DNA of 64,000 nucleotides, from NCBI GenBank assembly GCA_963706605.1, contig OY970165.1, positions 496,001-560,000 of the forward strand, in the 5' to 3' direction. Below the pieces are notes generated by a model. The model had not been told where the DNA came from and ran no database searches. It worked only from the letters and a program-made list of their open reading frames with translations. This stretch comes from VRUE01 sp963706605 (GTDB taxonomy: Bacteria; Actinomycetota; Thermoleophilia; Solirubrobacterales; 70-9). The position numbers and the translations under genes were made by a program. Positions 8,313 to 17,692 of this stretch are shown here, piece after piece (position 1 is the stretch's first letter; every line of letters begins with the position of its first letter).

Positions 8313-9506
8313 TCAGGCCGGGCTCGGGTCGCCGGCGAGTTCGGCGTAGACGGCGGCGGTCTGCTCGGCGACGTCACCCCAGTCGAAGCGGCGCAGGTGC
8401 TCGTAGGCTTCGGCGACGAGGCTCTGACCCAGCTCGTCGTCGCGGAGGACCCGGATCGCGACCTCGGCGAGGGCTTCGGGATCGTGGGAGCTGAAGCGCA
8501 GCCCGACCTCCTCGTGCGGGACGACCTCGCGCAGGCCGCCGGTGTCGGCGACGATGCAGGGGCATTCGGAGGCCATCGCCTCCAGCGCGACGAGGCCGAA
8601 TGGCTCATATATGGAGGGCACGACCGTGAGGTCGGCGATGCGGTAGAGCGAGTGCAGGACGTCGTCGCCGATCCAGCCGAGGAATGTGCCGTGCTCCATC
8701 AACCCCAGCTCCTCGGCCTGGCGGTGCAGCTCCGCCTCGTGGGTGCCCGAACCGGCGACCAGGAAGCGCGTCCCCGGCGCCTCCTCGATCACCCGCGGCA
8801 TCGCCTCCAGCGCCAGCTGGAAGCCCTTCTCGTAGACCAATCGCCCGATCAGCAGGACCAGCTTCTCCTCGGGCGCGGCGAACTCGGCCCGCAGCCGCTT
8901 CAGCTCGGCTGGGTCCTGGGCTGGAAGGTCGTCGGGGTCGATCCCGTTGGGGATCACGCTAACCCGCTCCTCCTCGACGCCGAAGATGTCGGCGATCTGC
9001 TCGCGCATGTAGTGGGAGCAGGCGATCGTGCGCTCGGAGCGGTTGACGATCCAGCGCTCGACCCCGTGGATGTAGCTCTGTGGGTGCTTGTCGACCCAGC
9101 CCTGGTGGCGGCCGTGCTCGGTGGCGTGGATCGTCGTCACCAGCGGCGCCTCGAAGCGTTTGGCGAGGTGGTCGCAGGCGTTGGCGACGAGCCAGTCGTG
9201 GCCGTGGACCAGGTCGAAGTCGTGGCGGTCGCCCAGCTCGACCCCGGCGGCGAGCATGTCGGAGTTCATCCGCTCGACCCAGGCGACGAACTCGCCCAGG
9301 TCGGTCGGTCGCTTCGGCTCGCGGATGCGGTGGATGTGGACCCCGGCACGGCTCTCCTCGGCCGGCGACTCCTCGCCGCCGCGGGTCAACACGTGGACCT
9401 CGACGTCGCGCTCGACGAGGGCCTCGGAGAGCTTGCGGACGTGCCGCGCCAGGCCGCCCTCGATCAGCGGCGGGTACTCCCAGGAGAGGATCAGGACGCG
9501 CGTCAT
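8313..9506 (-). CDS. GT4 glycosyltransferase (glycogen synthase / Rv3032-like)
   Basis: GT-B fold glycosyltransferase of family 4. The N-terminal Rossmann half starts RVLILSWEYPPLIEGGLARHV (compare the GGL nucleotide loop of GlgA-type enzymes), and the C-terminal half has LIGRLVYEKG and EPFGLVALEAMA with the donor-binding Glu pair. Length 397 matches mycobacterial Rv3032, an alpha-1,4-glucosyltransferase. It is the last gene of a methyltransferase-GH57-GT4 operon with an 11-nt gap after the GH57 gene. Likely product: alpha-1,4-glucan or methylglucose polysaccharide backbone. Plain glycogen synthesis is the alternative. Confidence 0.85.
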   Translation of the reverse strand: MTRVLILSWEYPPLIEGGLARHVRKLSEALVERDVEVHVLTRGGEESPAEESRAGVHIHRIREPKRPTDLGEFVAWVERMNSDMLAAGVELGDRHDFDLVHGHDWLVANACDHLAKRFEAPLVTTIHATEHGRHQGWVDKHPQSYIHGVERWIVNRSERTIACSHYMREQIADIFGVEEERVSVIPNGIDPDDLPAQDPAELKRLRAEFAAPEEKLVLLIGRLVYEKGFQLALEAMPRVIEEAPGTRFLVAGSGTHEAELHRQAEELGLMEHGTFLGWIGDDVLHSLYRIADLTVVPSIYEPFGLVALEAMASECPCIVADTGGLREVVPHEEVGLRFSSHDPEALAEVAIRVLRDDELGQSLVAEAYEHLRRFDWGDVAEQTAAVYAELAGDPSPA

Positions 9507-9517
9507 TCGGGTTCGGG

Positions 9518-10927
9518 CTATGGCTCCAAGAGTGGAGCGAGGCTCAGGTCCGGGGCTAGGGCGCGCATACTCGGGTCACTGCTGCCGCGGGATTCTATGG
9601 CCTCCAACGCCCCCGCGGCGTGACCGGTGGCACGCTGGAAGGCGTAGTCGCCCGCCTGCCCCCGCTTGTCGAGGAAGGCCCAATCGCTGGCCTGGGCGGC
9701 GAGCAGCTCGCGTGCCGCCCGCAGCGCCGCCGGCCCGCGCAGGCCCTCCGACAGCGCCCGCAGCAGCCGCAGCTCCAGCCGCCGCGCCCCCCAGGCGAGA
9801 TCGGCGACTTCGGGTGAGTCCCACGTCCGCAGATCCTTGTCCTCGCCCCAGGTCGAGGCAACCAGCGGCCGCTCGACCGGCTCGTGCTCGGCCAGGGCCC
9901 GCGGCACGGTAAGCAGGCGCACGCCGGCGGCGGCGGCACCCGCCAGCACCTCGCGCAGCCAGGTCACTCCCTCCGACCACCAATGGCCGAGCAGCTCCGT
10001 GTCGATCGCGAAGACGAGCAGCCCGCGCCGCCCGCGCGCTGACGCGAACTCACGCAGCCGTGTCGAGATCGCGGTGAGAAACTCGGCCGCCTGCCGCCGT
10101 GCCACAGCCGCGGCCTCCGCCGGCTCGTAGGCGCCCCCCTCCACCTTCCAGATCCGCACGCCGCGCAGCGATTTGCCGGCGAACTGGGCGTGAGCGGGAT
10201 CGGAAGGGTAACCGTCGAGCGACCAGAGCCAGCTCACCGCCTCCCAGTCGATCGGCAGCGCGACCGGGCCCGCCGCGGTCGCGATCGGCGTCAGCGCCGC
10301 CATCGGCTCTTCGTGGGCGCTCTGGTCGACGCAGAACCAGCGCACCCCGTGTTCCGCCAGGCGTCGCTCGATGCCCGGCCGGTAGGCGCACTCGGGCAGC
10401 CAGAAGCCGCCGTCCCAGCCAAAGCGGCGCCGCTGTGAGCGGATGCCGGCGTCGAGCTGCAGGTGAAAGCCCGCGCCGGTCGCAAGCAGCGGCAGCACCG
10501 CGTGCGTCGCGGCGGAGGTCGCCAGCGCCACTCGCCCCTCGCCGGCCGCCTCCTGGAAGGGACGCAGGGGGTCCCCCCCGGCCGCGTCGAGCAGCTCCAG
10601 CGCCCGCCGGTAGCGCTCCAACTCGGCTCCGCAGGCGGCCCGGCACTCGGCCGGCACCTCGTCCAGATCAGCTTCCGCCGCGCCGATCCGCCACTCCAGC
10701 AGGAACTCGCGCAGCCGGCGCCTCGCCCCCGCGTCCTCGAGCTGGTCGGCGAGAACCGGCGTCATCGTCATCGTCAGGTCGCGCGCCACCTCCAGCACCG
10801 GCAGGTAGGACCGGATCACCGCGTCGAACAACCACTCCTCACCGAATGGATACGTCCCGAACCCCTCCACATAGGGCATGTGGGAGTGCAGGACGATCGC
10901 CAGATCGCCCGCCGTCTCCTCAGGCAT
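9518..10927 (-). CDS. GH57 1,4-alpha-glucan branching enzyme-like protein (Rv3031-like)
   Basis: Glycoside hydrolase family 57 catalytic barrel with DUF1957-type C-terminus. HSHMPYVEG lies at the N-terminus, the nucleophile Glu is in GFWLPECAYRPG and the acid/base Asp is in FAIDTELLGHWWSEG, both intact. The start was taken at the ATG that overlaps the upstream methyltransferase stop by 8 nt; the open frame upstream is composition-driven. Length 469 compares with about 526 for Rv3031. It probably introduces alpha-1,6 branches into the glucan made by the adjacent GT4 enzyme. Confidence 0.85.
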   Translation of the reverse strand: MPEETAGDLAIVLHSHMPYVEGFGTYPFGEEWLFDAVIRSYLPVLEVARDLTMTMTPVLADQLEDAGARRRLREFLLEWRIGAAEADLDEVPAECRAACGAELERYRRALELLDAAGGDPLRPFQEAAGEGRVALATSAATHAVLPLLATGAGFHLQLDAGIRSQRRRFGWDGGFWLPECAYRPGIERRLAEHGVRWFCVDQSAHEEPMAALTPIATAAGPVALPIDWEAVSWLWSLDGYPSDPAHAQFAGKSLRGVRIWKVEGGAYEPAEAAAVARRQAAEFLTAISTRLREFASARGRRGLLVFAIDTELLGHWWSEGVTWLREVLAGAAAAGVRLLTVPRALAEHEPVERPLVASTWGEDKDLRTWDSPEVADLAWGARRLELRLLRALSEGLRGPAALRAARELLAAQASDWAFLDKRGQAGDYAFQRATGHAAGALEAIESRGSSDPSMRALAPDLSLAPLLEP

Positions 10928-11681
10928 GACAGACGGCGAGGAAGTCCAGCGCCCGATCGAGGTCGCCCCCGCCGAGCCTGAAGTCCGCGGCGGAGATCGC
11001 CGGGGTGAAGCGGTCGTAGAAGGGCCTGGTGAGTCGCAGGGCTTTGTGCACCCGGTCCCACCCGAGGCGGATCGCGATCTCGTGGACGCGCAGCTTGCGG
11101 GCGTGGAAGAGGCCGAGCAGCTCGACCCGTTCGAAGTGCGCCTCACAGAGCTCGCGGAACTCCGCCGCCCGGTACTCGCGCACGTGCCAGGGGTTGTCGG
11201 ACTTCTCGGCCCCCGGCGGCGCCAGGGTCAGCAGGTTCGGGGTGGATACGTAGGCGGTCCCCCCCGGCGCCAGCATGGACTTGAAGTGCTCGAGGATCGC
11301 GCCGGCGTCCTGGACGTGCTCGATCGTCTGCAGGAAGACGACGGCGTCGCAGGGCTCGGCGAAGCCTTCGACCAGGCCCCGCTCGTAGCGCAGGTTGGGG
11401 CGCACGTAGCGCAACCGAGCGTGCTCGTGCGCCTCGGGGTTGGCGTCCACGCCGACCACGCTTGCCGCGCCGGCGGCCAACACGTCGGAGCCATAACCCT
11501 CGCCGCAGGCCATGTCGATCACCCGCATGCCGGCGGTCCGCGCCGCGATCCACTCGTAGACGGCCAGATGGCGGCGGAACCAGTAGTTCTCCTCGGGTAC
11601 GTCGGGTAGCGTCCGCTCGCCGGTCAGCGGCAGAGGCGGCACCCCCTCCGGCTGGTTGAGCTGGACGTATTCGCGCTCCAT
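10920..11681 (-). CDS. Class I SAM-dependent methyltransferase (Rv3030-like position)
   Basis: 253-residue methyltransferase. Motif I is VIDMACGEGYGSD, the acidic motif II is VGVDANPE, and FLQTIEHVQD and LAPGGTAYVSTPN follow. It is first in an operon with GH57 and GT4 genes, in the order of mycobacterial Rv3030-Rv3031-Rv3032 of the methylglucose lipopolysaccharide locus, which suggests an O-methyltransferase acting on glucan sugars. The ATG follows TACGGT by 8 nt, so a leaderless start was preferred over a longer frame that would overlap the divergent gene. Confidence 0.8.
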   Translation of the reverse strand: MEREYVQLNQPEGVPPLPLTGERTLPDVPEENYWFRRHLAVYEWIAARTAGMRVIDMACGEGYGSDVLAAGAASVVGVDANPEAHEHARLRYVRPNLRYERGLVEGFAEPCDAVVFLQTIEHVQDAGAILEHFKSMLAPGGTAYVSTPNLLTLAPPGAEKSDNPWHVREYRAAEFRELCEAHFERVELLGLFHARKLRVHEIAIRLGWDRVHKALRLTRPFYDRFTPAISAADFRLGGGDLDRALDFLAVCHA

Positions 11682-11689
11682 ACAAAGGG

Positions 11690-11699
11690 ACCGTATTGT
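11690..11699. promoter_or_regulatory. Overlapping divergent -10 elements between two methyltransferases
   Basis: In a 28-bp gap, TATTGT on the plus strand lies 10 nt before one ATG and TACGGT on the minus strand lies 8 nt before the other. They overlap by 2 bp. This repeats the arrangement found between meaB and the acyltransferase and implies mutually exclusive or coupled leaderless transcription. Confidence 0.5.
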
Positions 11700-11709
11700 T
11701 CCCGGCCCG

Positions 11710-12627
11710 ATGCCCGCCTCTCCGACCGCCACGCCCGACCACATCAAGGACGTCAACACGCGCTACCACGACGTGGCGGCCGACGAATACGACGCCAAGT
11801 GGGGCATCGACTTCGGCGCGACCGGCCAGGAGCAGGTGCGGCTGAAGCTCGCCAAGGCGCTGGGCGGGCTCAACGGGCTCAGCTTCGGCGACGGGCTGGA
11901 GATCGGCTCGGGCACCGGCTACTTCTCGCTCAACCTGCTGCAGCTGGGAACGATCGAGCGGCTGACCGCGACCGACATCTCGTCGGGGATGCTGCGGCGG
12001 CTCTCGACGACAGCCGACGCGCTGGGACTCGAGGCCGAGACGGTGGCGACCGAGGCCGAGGAGCTCCCCTTCGAGGACGAGAGCTTCGACCTCGTCTTCG
12101 GCCACGCCGTCCTTCACCACATTCCCGACCTCGCCCGCGCCTTCGGGGAGTTCCGCCGCGTGCTGCGCCCCGGTGGAGCGATCGCCTTTTGCGGCGAGCC
12201 CTCCCGTTACGGAGATCGCTTGGCCGCAGTGCCGAAGCGGGCAGGGATGATCGCCGCGCCGGCCTGGCGTCGCCTGGTCGGTGCGCAAACCCGCGCCGTG
12301 CCCGAGTCCGAGCAGTCAAACGGCCACGCCCTGGAGGGCGAGGTCGACGTCCACGCCTTCGCCCCCGCTGACCTGCGGCGCCTGCTGGACACAGCCGGCT
12401 TCGAGCAGCGCCGAGTGGGCGGCGAGGAGCTGCTCGCCAACGCCTGGGGCTGGGGCCTGCGGACGGTCGAGTCGACCGCCGAGCCGGACTCGGTCTCTTG
12501 GGGCTGGCGCCGCTTCGCCTTCAACAGCTACATCACCCTGCAGAAGGTCGACACCAGCCTCCTGGAGCCCCGCCTCCCAGCCGAGCTCTTCTACAACCTG
12601 CTCCTCTCCGGCCGCAAGCCGGCCTGA
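11710..12627 (+). CDS. Class I SAM-dependent methyltransferase (Methyltransf_11 type)
   Basis: 305-residue methyltransferase. Motif I is LEIGSGTGYFSLNLL, then the acidic TATDISSGML, FDLVFGHAVLHHIPD and LRPGGAIAFCGEPSRYGD. The C-terminal 100 residues are lineage-specific, with YITLQKVDTSLL. It is divergent from the methyltransferase-GH57-GT4 operon across 28 bp. The neighbourhood suggests a second sugar or lipid methylation step, as the mycobacterial locus also has more than one methyltransferase; this is inference from context. Confidence 0.8.
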   Translation: MPASPTATPDHIKDVNTRYHDVAADEYDAKWGIDFGATGQEQVRLKLAKALGGLNGLSFGDGLEIGSGTGYFSLNLLQLGTIERLTATDISSGMLRRLSTTADALGLEAETVATEAEELPFEDESFDLVFGHAVLHHIPDLARAFGEFRRVLRPGGAIAFCGEPSRYGDRLAAVPKRAGMIAAPAWRRLVGAQTRAVPESEQSNGHALEGEVDVHAFAPADLRRLLDTAGFEQRRVGGEELLANAWGWGLRTVESTAEPDSVSWGWRRFAFNSYITLQKVDTSLLEPRLPAELFYNLLLSGRKPA

Positions 12628-12640
12628 ACCTCGCGAGCTC

Positions 12641-12684
12641 GATCGCAGCTTTTGGTGGGCTATGGACCCCCAAGAGCTGCGAAA
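12641..12684. repeat. Left copy of hairpin inverted repeat bounding the DUF559 gene
   Basis: Imperfect palindrome with arms TCGCAGCT/AGCTGCGA. It is an inverted copy of the element at the other end of the gene, sharing CGATCGCAGC and CTATGGACCCCCAA. The gene's stop codon lies within it. Confidence 0.6.
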
Positions 12685-13592
12685 TGGATGGCGCTGCCCA
12701 GCCGCTTTGCGACGGTCGCCAGGGTCTTTTTCACCTCGTCCGGCGCGTAGCGGATCTGCTCTTCGGCGAAACGCAGCGTGGTCAGTCCGGCTGCAGCATG
12801 CACCTGGTCGCGGCGGCGGTCGGTCGCCTGCTGTCCCGGGGTCCGGTGATAGCGCCAGCCATCTGACTCGACGATCAACCCGAGCTGGGGCCAGTAGAAA
12901 TCGACGCGGTAGCCATCCACCAACGCTTGCGTTTCAGGCAAGGGGACGCCGGCCAACCGCACAATTGCCAGGAACCGGCGCTCGAGCCCCGTGTCGGTGA
13001 GTGGCTGGCCGCCGAGCAGCCGCCGCATCTGGGACATGCCCGGCCTGGAAGGAAGCAGGTCAACCATGGCCCGCAGGGTTTCGGGGTCGACCAAATCGAG
13101 TCGATCCGCCTCGTTGATAGCACGTTCGAGCTTCCATTCAGGAACGACCGAAGCCAGATCAACGAGCGTCGAGACAGGGTCAGTAACCGGTATGCCCGCC
13201 ACCTGCCGGCGCTGCTCGGGCCCGAGGCCGGATCTTCGACGCACGTGGATTCCGGGCCGGCGCCGGTAGGTGCCTTCTGAGATGACGACGTCGATTCCCG
13301 TCGCCGTACGCATCAGGCCCCACAAGACCGCGGCGTTGCGATGACTGAGCAACGCGTCGGGCCCGCAGCTGAGCACCGCAGCCATCCAGCGCCCCCTCTG
13401 ACTCACCTCCGGCCTGCCCACCGCATATACGCCACGCCAGAGGGGATGCAGACGCCCCCTCACCACGCGATGCTTGACGGCATCGGGACTGAAGCCAAGC
13501 GCCAATAGCTGCGCCCTCGTGACGACTCCGTACTGACGGCGCACCAGGTCCCAGAGCTCGGCGTTCGCCGATCGCAGCCTTTGGGGGTCCAT
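12660..13592 (-). CDS. AbiEi-like winged helix plus DUF559 nuclease-like protein
   Basis: 310-residue protein. The N-terminal 60 residues (RRQYGVVTRAQLLALGFSPDAVKHRV, GRLHPLWRGVYAVG) match the winged-helix start of AbiEi-type antitoxin proteins. The middle resembles the AbiEi core (HRNAAVLWGL, PVSTLVDLA). The C-terminal 110 residues resemble the DUF559/Vsr-like endonuclease fold, with VDFYWPQLGLIVESDGWRYH carrying the acidic core. Such proteins are common in actinobacteria and their function is not established. No AbiEii partner is present. Start and stop codons each lie in an inverted hairpin repeat, which is unusual. Confidence 0.75.
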   Translation of the reverse strand: MDPQRLRSANAELWDLVRRQYGVVTRAQLLALGFSPDAVKHRVVRGRLHPLWRGVYAVGRPEVSQRGRWMAAVLSCGPDALLSHRNAAVLWGLMRTATGIDVVISEGTYRRRPGIHVRRRSGLGPEQRRQVAGIPVTDPVSTLVDLASVVPEWKLERAINEADRLDLVDPETLRAMVDLLPSRPGMSQMRRLLGGQPLTDTGLERRFLAIVRLAGVPLPETQALVDGYRVDFYWPQLGLIVESDGWRYHRTPGQQATDRRRDQVHAAAGLTTLRFAEEQIRYAPDEVKKTLATVAKRLGSAIHFAALGGP

Positions 13593-13617
13593 AGACCTCT
13601 CAAGGCTGCGATCGGCG
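13566..13617. repeat. Right copy of hairpin inverted repeat
   Basis: Perfect 16-bp arms (13566-13581 and 13602-13617; core GATCGCAGCCTT/AAGGCTGCGATC) around a 20-nt loop that contains the start codon of the DUF559 gene. A hairpin there could mask translation initiation or mark a mobile-cassette end. Confidence 0.7.
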
Positions 13618-13658
13618 CGGTTCTCCCCCCTGAGGCCGAAATCAGCGGTGCGTTTTGA

Positions 13659-14771
13659 CTACGCGGGGGCGGAGCGGCGGGCTCGGTAGAGCTTGGGGCG
13701 GGAGTCGAAGCCCTTGAGGCGGCGTTCGCCGGCGTAGGAGTAGTCGAAGACCTCTCCCGCGGCTTCCCTGGTCGCGGTGTCGAGCAGGACGCTGCCCGGT
13801 TTTGCGATTCCGGTCAGCCGGCTCGCCAGGTTGACGGGGCGGCCGTAGTAGTCGCCCGCCTGGACGTGGACCGAGCCATGGGCGATTCCCGCCCGCAAGC
13901 GGGGGAAATCGTCCCCTTCGCGGTCAGCCGCCTCGACCATCCGCAGCGCCGCCTCGACCATCGCCCCAGCGTCGCCGGAGACGAGCATCGCCGCGTCGCC
14001 GATCAGCTTCACCAGCCGCACCGGTGGCTCGGCAACCGAGGTCGCAAGCTCATCCAGGCGGCCAGCGATCAGCCCCAGTTCCGCGGTCTCGACCTGCTCG
14101 CCCAACTTGGTGAAGCCGACCAGGTCGGCGAAGCAGACGGATACCTCCGACATCGCGCCCGGCTCCCCCGCGGCGATGTCGGCGGCGCCGATCACGTCGC
14201 GGCGGATCTGCTCCAGCATGTGCGAGCGAAACGCGTAGGAGAGCGTCGGCTCGAAGATCGGCAGCATGTACTCGGCGGCCGCGGCAAAACGCAGTGCCAG
14301 GTCTTGCTCGGTGTCGCCCGGCTGCATCAGGGTGCGGACGACCAGCTCCCGGTTCGCCTCGGCGATCCGTGCCGTCGCCATCCCGATCGTCCGCGCCACC
14401 TGCACGATCCCCTCCTCGGGCAGGCCCGCATCCCGGAACGCCCCGACGCGGCGAGCCTCCTCCAGGTCGGCCTCGGTCAGCGAGCGATCGTCGGGGTCGG
14501 GATTGGGGATGCCGAGCGCCGCGGTTGCCCGCTGCAGCAGGTCCAGATCGACGCCGGCGAGCTGGGCGATCTCGCGCGGCGTGTAGCGCGGGCCGTCGCC
14601 GGCCAGGGCGCGCTCCACCGGCAGCAGGGTGAGACGACCGCCCTCGATCGCCTCGCGCAGCTCCTCCAGCGGCACGCCTTCGCCGACGAGACGCTCCAAC
14701 AGCTCCCGCCGTGCCTCGCGCGCCGTGCCGTCGAGTCCGTCCAGCAATCCTTCGGCCTCGAAGTCGATCAT
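13659..14771 (-). CDS. Class III adenylate/guanylate cyclase with N-terminal regulatory domain
   Basis: 370-residue cyclase that would make cAMP from ATP. The C-terminal catalytic domain has the metal-binding Asp in FADLVGFT and the second in LIGDAAMLV, a substrate Lys candidate in FTKLGE, and the transition-state Asn/Arg pair in GRPVNLASRL. The N-terminal 190 helical residues resemble the regulatory domain of mycobacterial Rv1264, a pH-responsive autoinhibitory module; YTPREIAQLAGVD in it looks MerR-like. The frame is open 23 codons further upstream, but that stretch is a palindromic repeat, so the ATG giving MIDFEAEG was used. Confidence 0.85.
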   Translation of the reverse strand: MIDFEAEGLLDGLDGTAREARRELLERLVGEGVPLEELREAIEGGRLTLLPVERALAGDGPRYTPREIAQLAGVDLDLLQRATAALGIPNPDPDDRSLTEADLEEARRVGAFRDAGLPEEGIVQVARTIGMATARIAEANRELVVRTLMQPGDTEQDLALRFAAAAEYMLPIFEPTLSYAFRSHMLEQIRRDVIGAADIAAGEPGAMSEVSVCFADLVGFTKLGEQVETAELGLIAGRLDELATSVAEPPVRLVKLIGDAAMLVSGDAGAMVEAALRMVEAADREGDDFPRLRAGIAHGSVHVQAGDYYGRPVNLASRLTGIAKPGSVLLDTATREAAGEVFDYSYAGERRLKGFDSRPKLYRARRSAPA

Positions 14772-14790
14772 CGCGGCATTCTCGCGCTTG

Positions 14791-14846
14791 AGGGGCGTGC
14801 CGGGAGTTTGCGGTCCATATGGGGGTTTAAGTCCCGGCACGTCCCT
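14791..14846. repeat. Long intergenic palindrome, copy A (CATATG-centred family)
   Basis: Arms CGTGCCGGGA/TCCCGGCACG around a 26-nt centre containing GGTCCATATGGGGG, extended outward by AGGG/CCCT. Copies B (22501-22546) and C (36144-36195) share arms and centre; B has the centre in inverted orientation. It lies between two minus-strand genes. No T-run follows, so it is not a standard intrinsic terminator. Confidence 0.8.
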
Positions 14847-14869
14847 CTGCCGCGGGTGGCGGGACGCCC

Positions 14870-16375
<1,506 letters not shown>

Positions 16376-16381
16376 GGCGGG

Positions 16382-17692
16382 TCAGCCGGGCAGGAACTCG
16401 GGGACGTCGAGCGAGCTGAGCTCGCCGGCCTTCTCGCTGCGGGGCGCACGACCCCGGCCGGCGTCCTTGGTGCGGCGGATCGTCGGCTCGGCGGCGCGGC
16501 GCTGGACCGGACTGCCGTCGAAGCGGGTGGCCACAACCGTGACCCAGATCTGGTCCTTCAGCTCCTCGTCGATGTTGGCGCCGAAGATGATGTTGGCATC
16601 GGGGTGGGCGGCCTCGCCGACCAGCTTCGCAGCCTCGCTGACTTCGACCAGCGAGAGGTCGGCGCCCCCGGTGATCGAGAGCAGGATCGCCCGTGCCCCC
16701 TCCATCGAGGTCTCCAGCAAAGGCGAGGAGATCGCTTTCTCGGCGGCCAGCAGCGCCCGGCCCTCGCCGCTGCCCATGCCGATCCCGAGCAGCGCCCGGC
16801 CGGCCTCGGACATGATCGTCCGCACGTCTGCGAAGTCGAGGTTGATCACGGCCGGCAGGGTGACCAAGTCGGAGATGCCCTGCACGCCCTGACGTAACAC
16901 GTCGTCGGCGACCTGGAAGGCCTCGACCATCGAGGTCTGCTGGTCGAGCACCTCGAGCAGGCGGTCGTTGGGAACGACGATCAGCGTGTCGACCTCCGCC
17001 GCCAATTCTTCGATCCCCTTGCTTGCCTGGTTGCTGCGTCGCGAGCCCTCGAAGCTGAACGGCTTGGTGACGATACCGACGGTGAGCGCGCCGACCTCGC
17101 GGGCGAGGCGCGCGACCACCGGTGCGGCGCCGGTGCCGGTGCCGCCGCCGGCGCCGGCGGCGACGAAGACCATGTCGGAGCCCTTCAGAAGTCGCTTGAT
17201 CTTGTCCTGCTCCTCGAAGGCCGAGCGGTGGCCGACCTCGGCGTCGGCGCCGGCGCCCAGGCCGCGCGTCTGCTCGTCGCCGATGTGGACGGTGACGTCG
17301 GCGACGCAGAGCTGCAGAGACTGAAGATCGGTGTTGACGGCCATGAACTCGACCCCCGGCACGTTCGCCTCGACCATCCGGTTGACGGCGTTGACGCCGG
17401 CGCCGCCGACGCCGACCACGCGGATCACCGGCTGATGCGGCTCACCACTGCCCGGTGGCTCATAGGCGGGTTCCTCCCGCCCATAACGAGGCGTTTCCGG
17501 CGGCGGTTCAGCACGTGGCGTCGGCTCCTCCGAGAAGACCCGCTTCAACCGCTCAGGCGGCGACTCGGGCGCCTCGGGCTCAGCGGACTCAGCGGGAGGC
17601 TCAGGCGGATCGAGGGGCGCGTCCTCTGACGTGCTGCGAAAGAGGTCGGAAAGGGGACCCTCCCGCATGCTCGCCCGCTTACGCCGACTCAT
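16382..17692 (-). CDS. ftsZ: Cell division GTPase FtsZ with long N-terminal tail
   Basis: Tubulin-like GTPase that forms the division ring. The GTP signature AGGGTGTGAAP, the T7-loop Asp region NLDFADVRTIM and a C-terminal tail peptide (LDVPEFLPG) are intact, so it should polymerise and bind FtsA/SepF-like partners. Unusually, the GTPase core begins only at residue 88, after a Pro/Glu-rich disordered tail, while the C-terminal linker is only about 30 residues. The GGAGG ribosome site 9 nt before this ATG supports the long form. It overlaps the upstream parA by 14 nt and is not beside mur or fts genes here. Confidence 0.93.
   Translation of the reverse strand: MSRRKRASMREGPLSDLFRSTSEDAPLDPPEPPAESAEPEAPESPPERLKRVFSEEPTPRAEPPPETPRYGREEPAYEPPGSGEPHQPVIRVVGVGGAGVNAVNRMVEANVPGVEFMAVNTDLQSLQLCVADVTVHIGDEQTRGLGAGADAEVGHRSAFEEQDKIKRLLKGSDMVFVAAGAGGGTGTGAAPVVARLAREVGALTVGIVTKPFSFEGSRRSNQASKGIEELAAEVDTLIVVPNDRLLEVLDQQTSMVEAFQVADDVLRQGVQGISDLVTLPAVINLDFADVRTIMSEAGRALLGIGMGSGEGRALLAAEKAISSPLLETSMEGARAILLSITGGADLSLVEVSEAAKLVGEAAHPDANIIFGANIDEELKDQIWVTVVATRFDGSPVQRRAAEPTIRRTKDAGRGRAPRSEKAGELSSLDVPEFLPG

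Noticed and set aside
12641..13617. Insertion sequence call for the repeat-bounded gene
   Set aside because: No transposase motif, no clear target duplication and no second cargo gene; recorded as repeats plus a finding instead.
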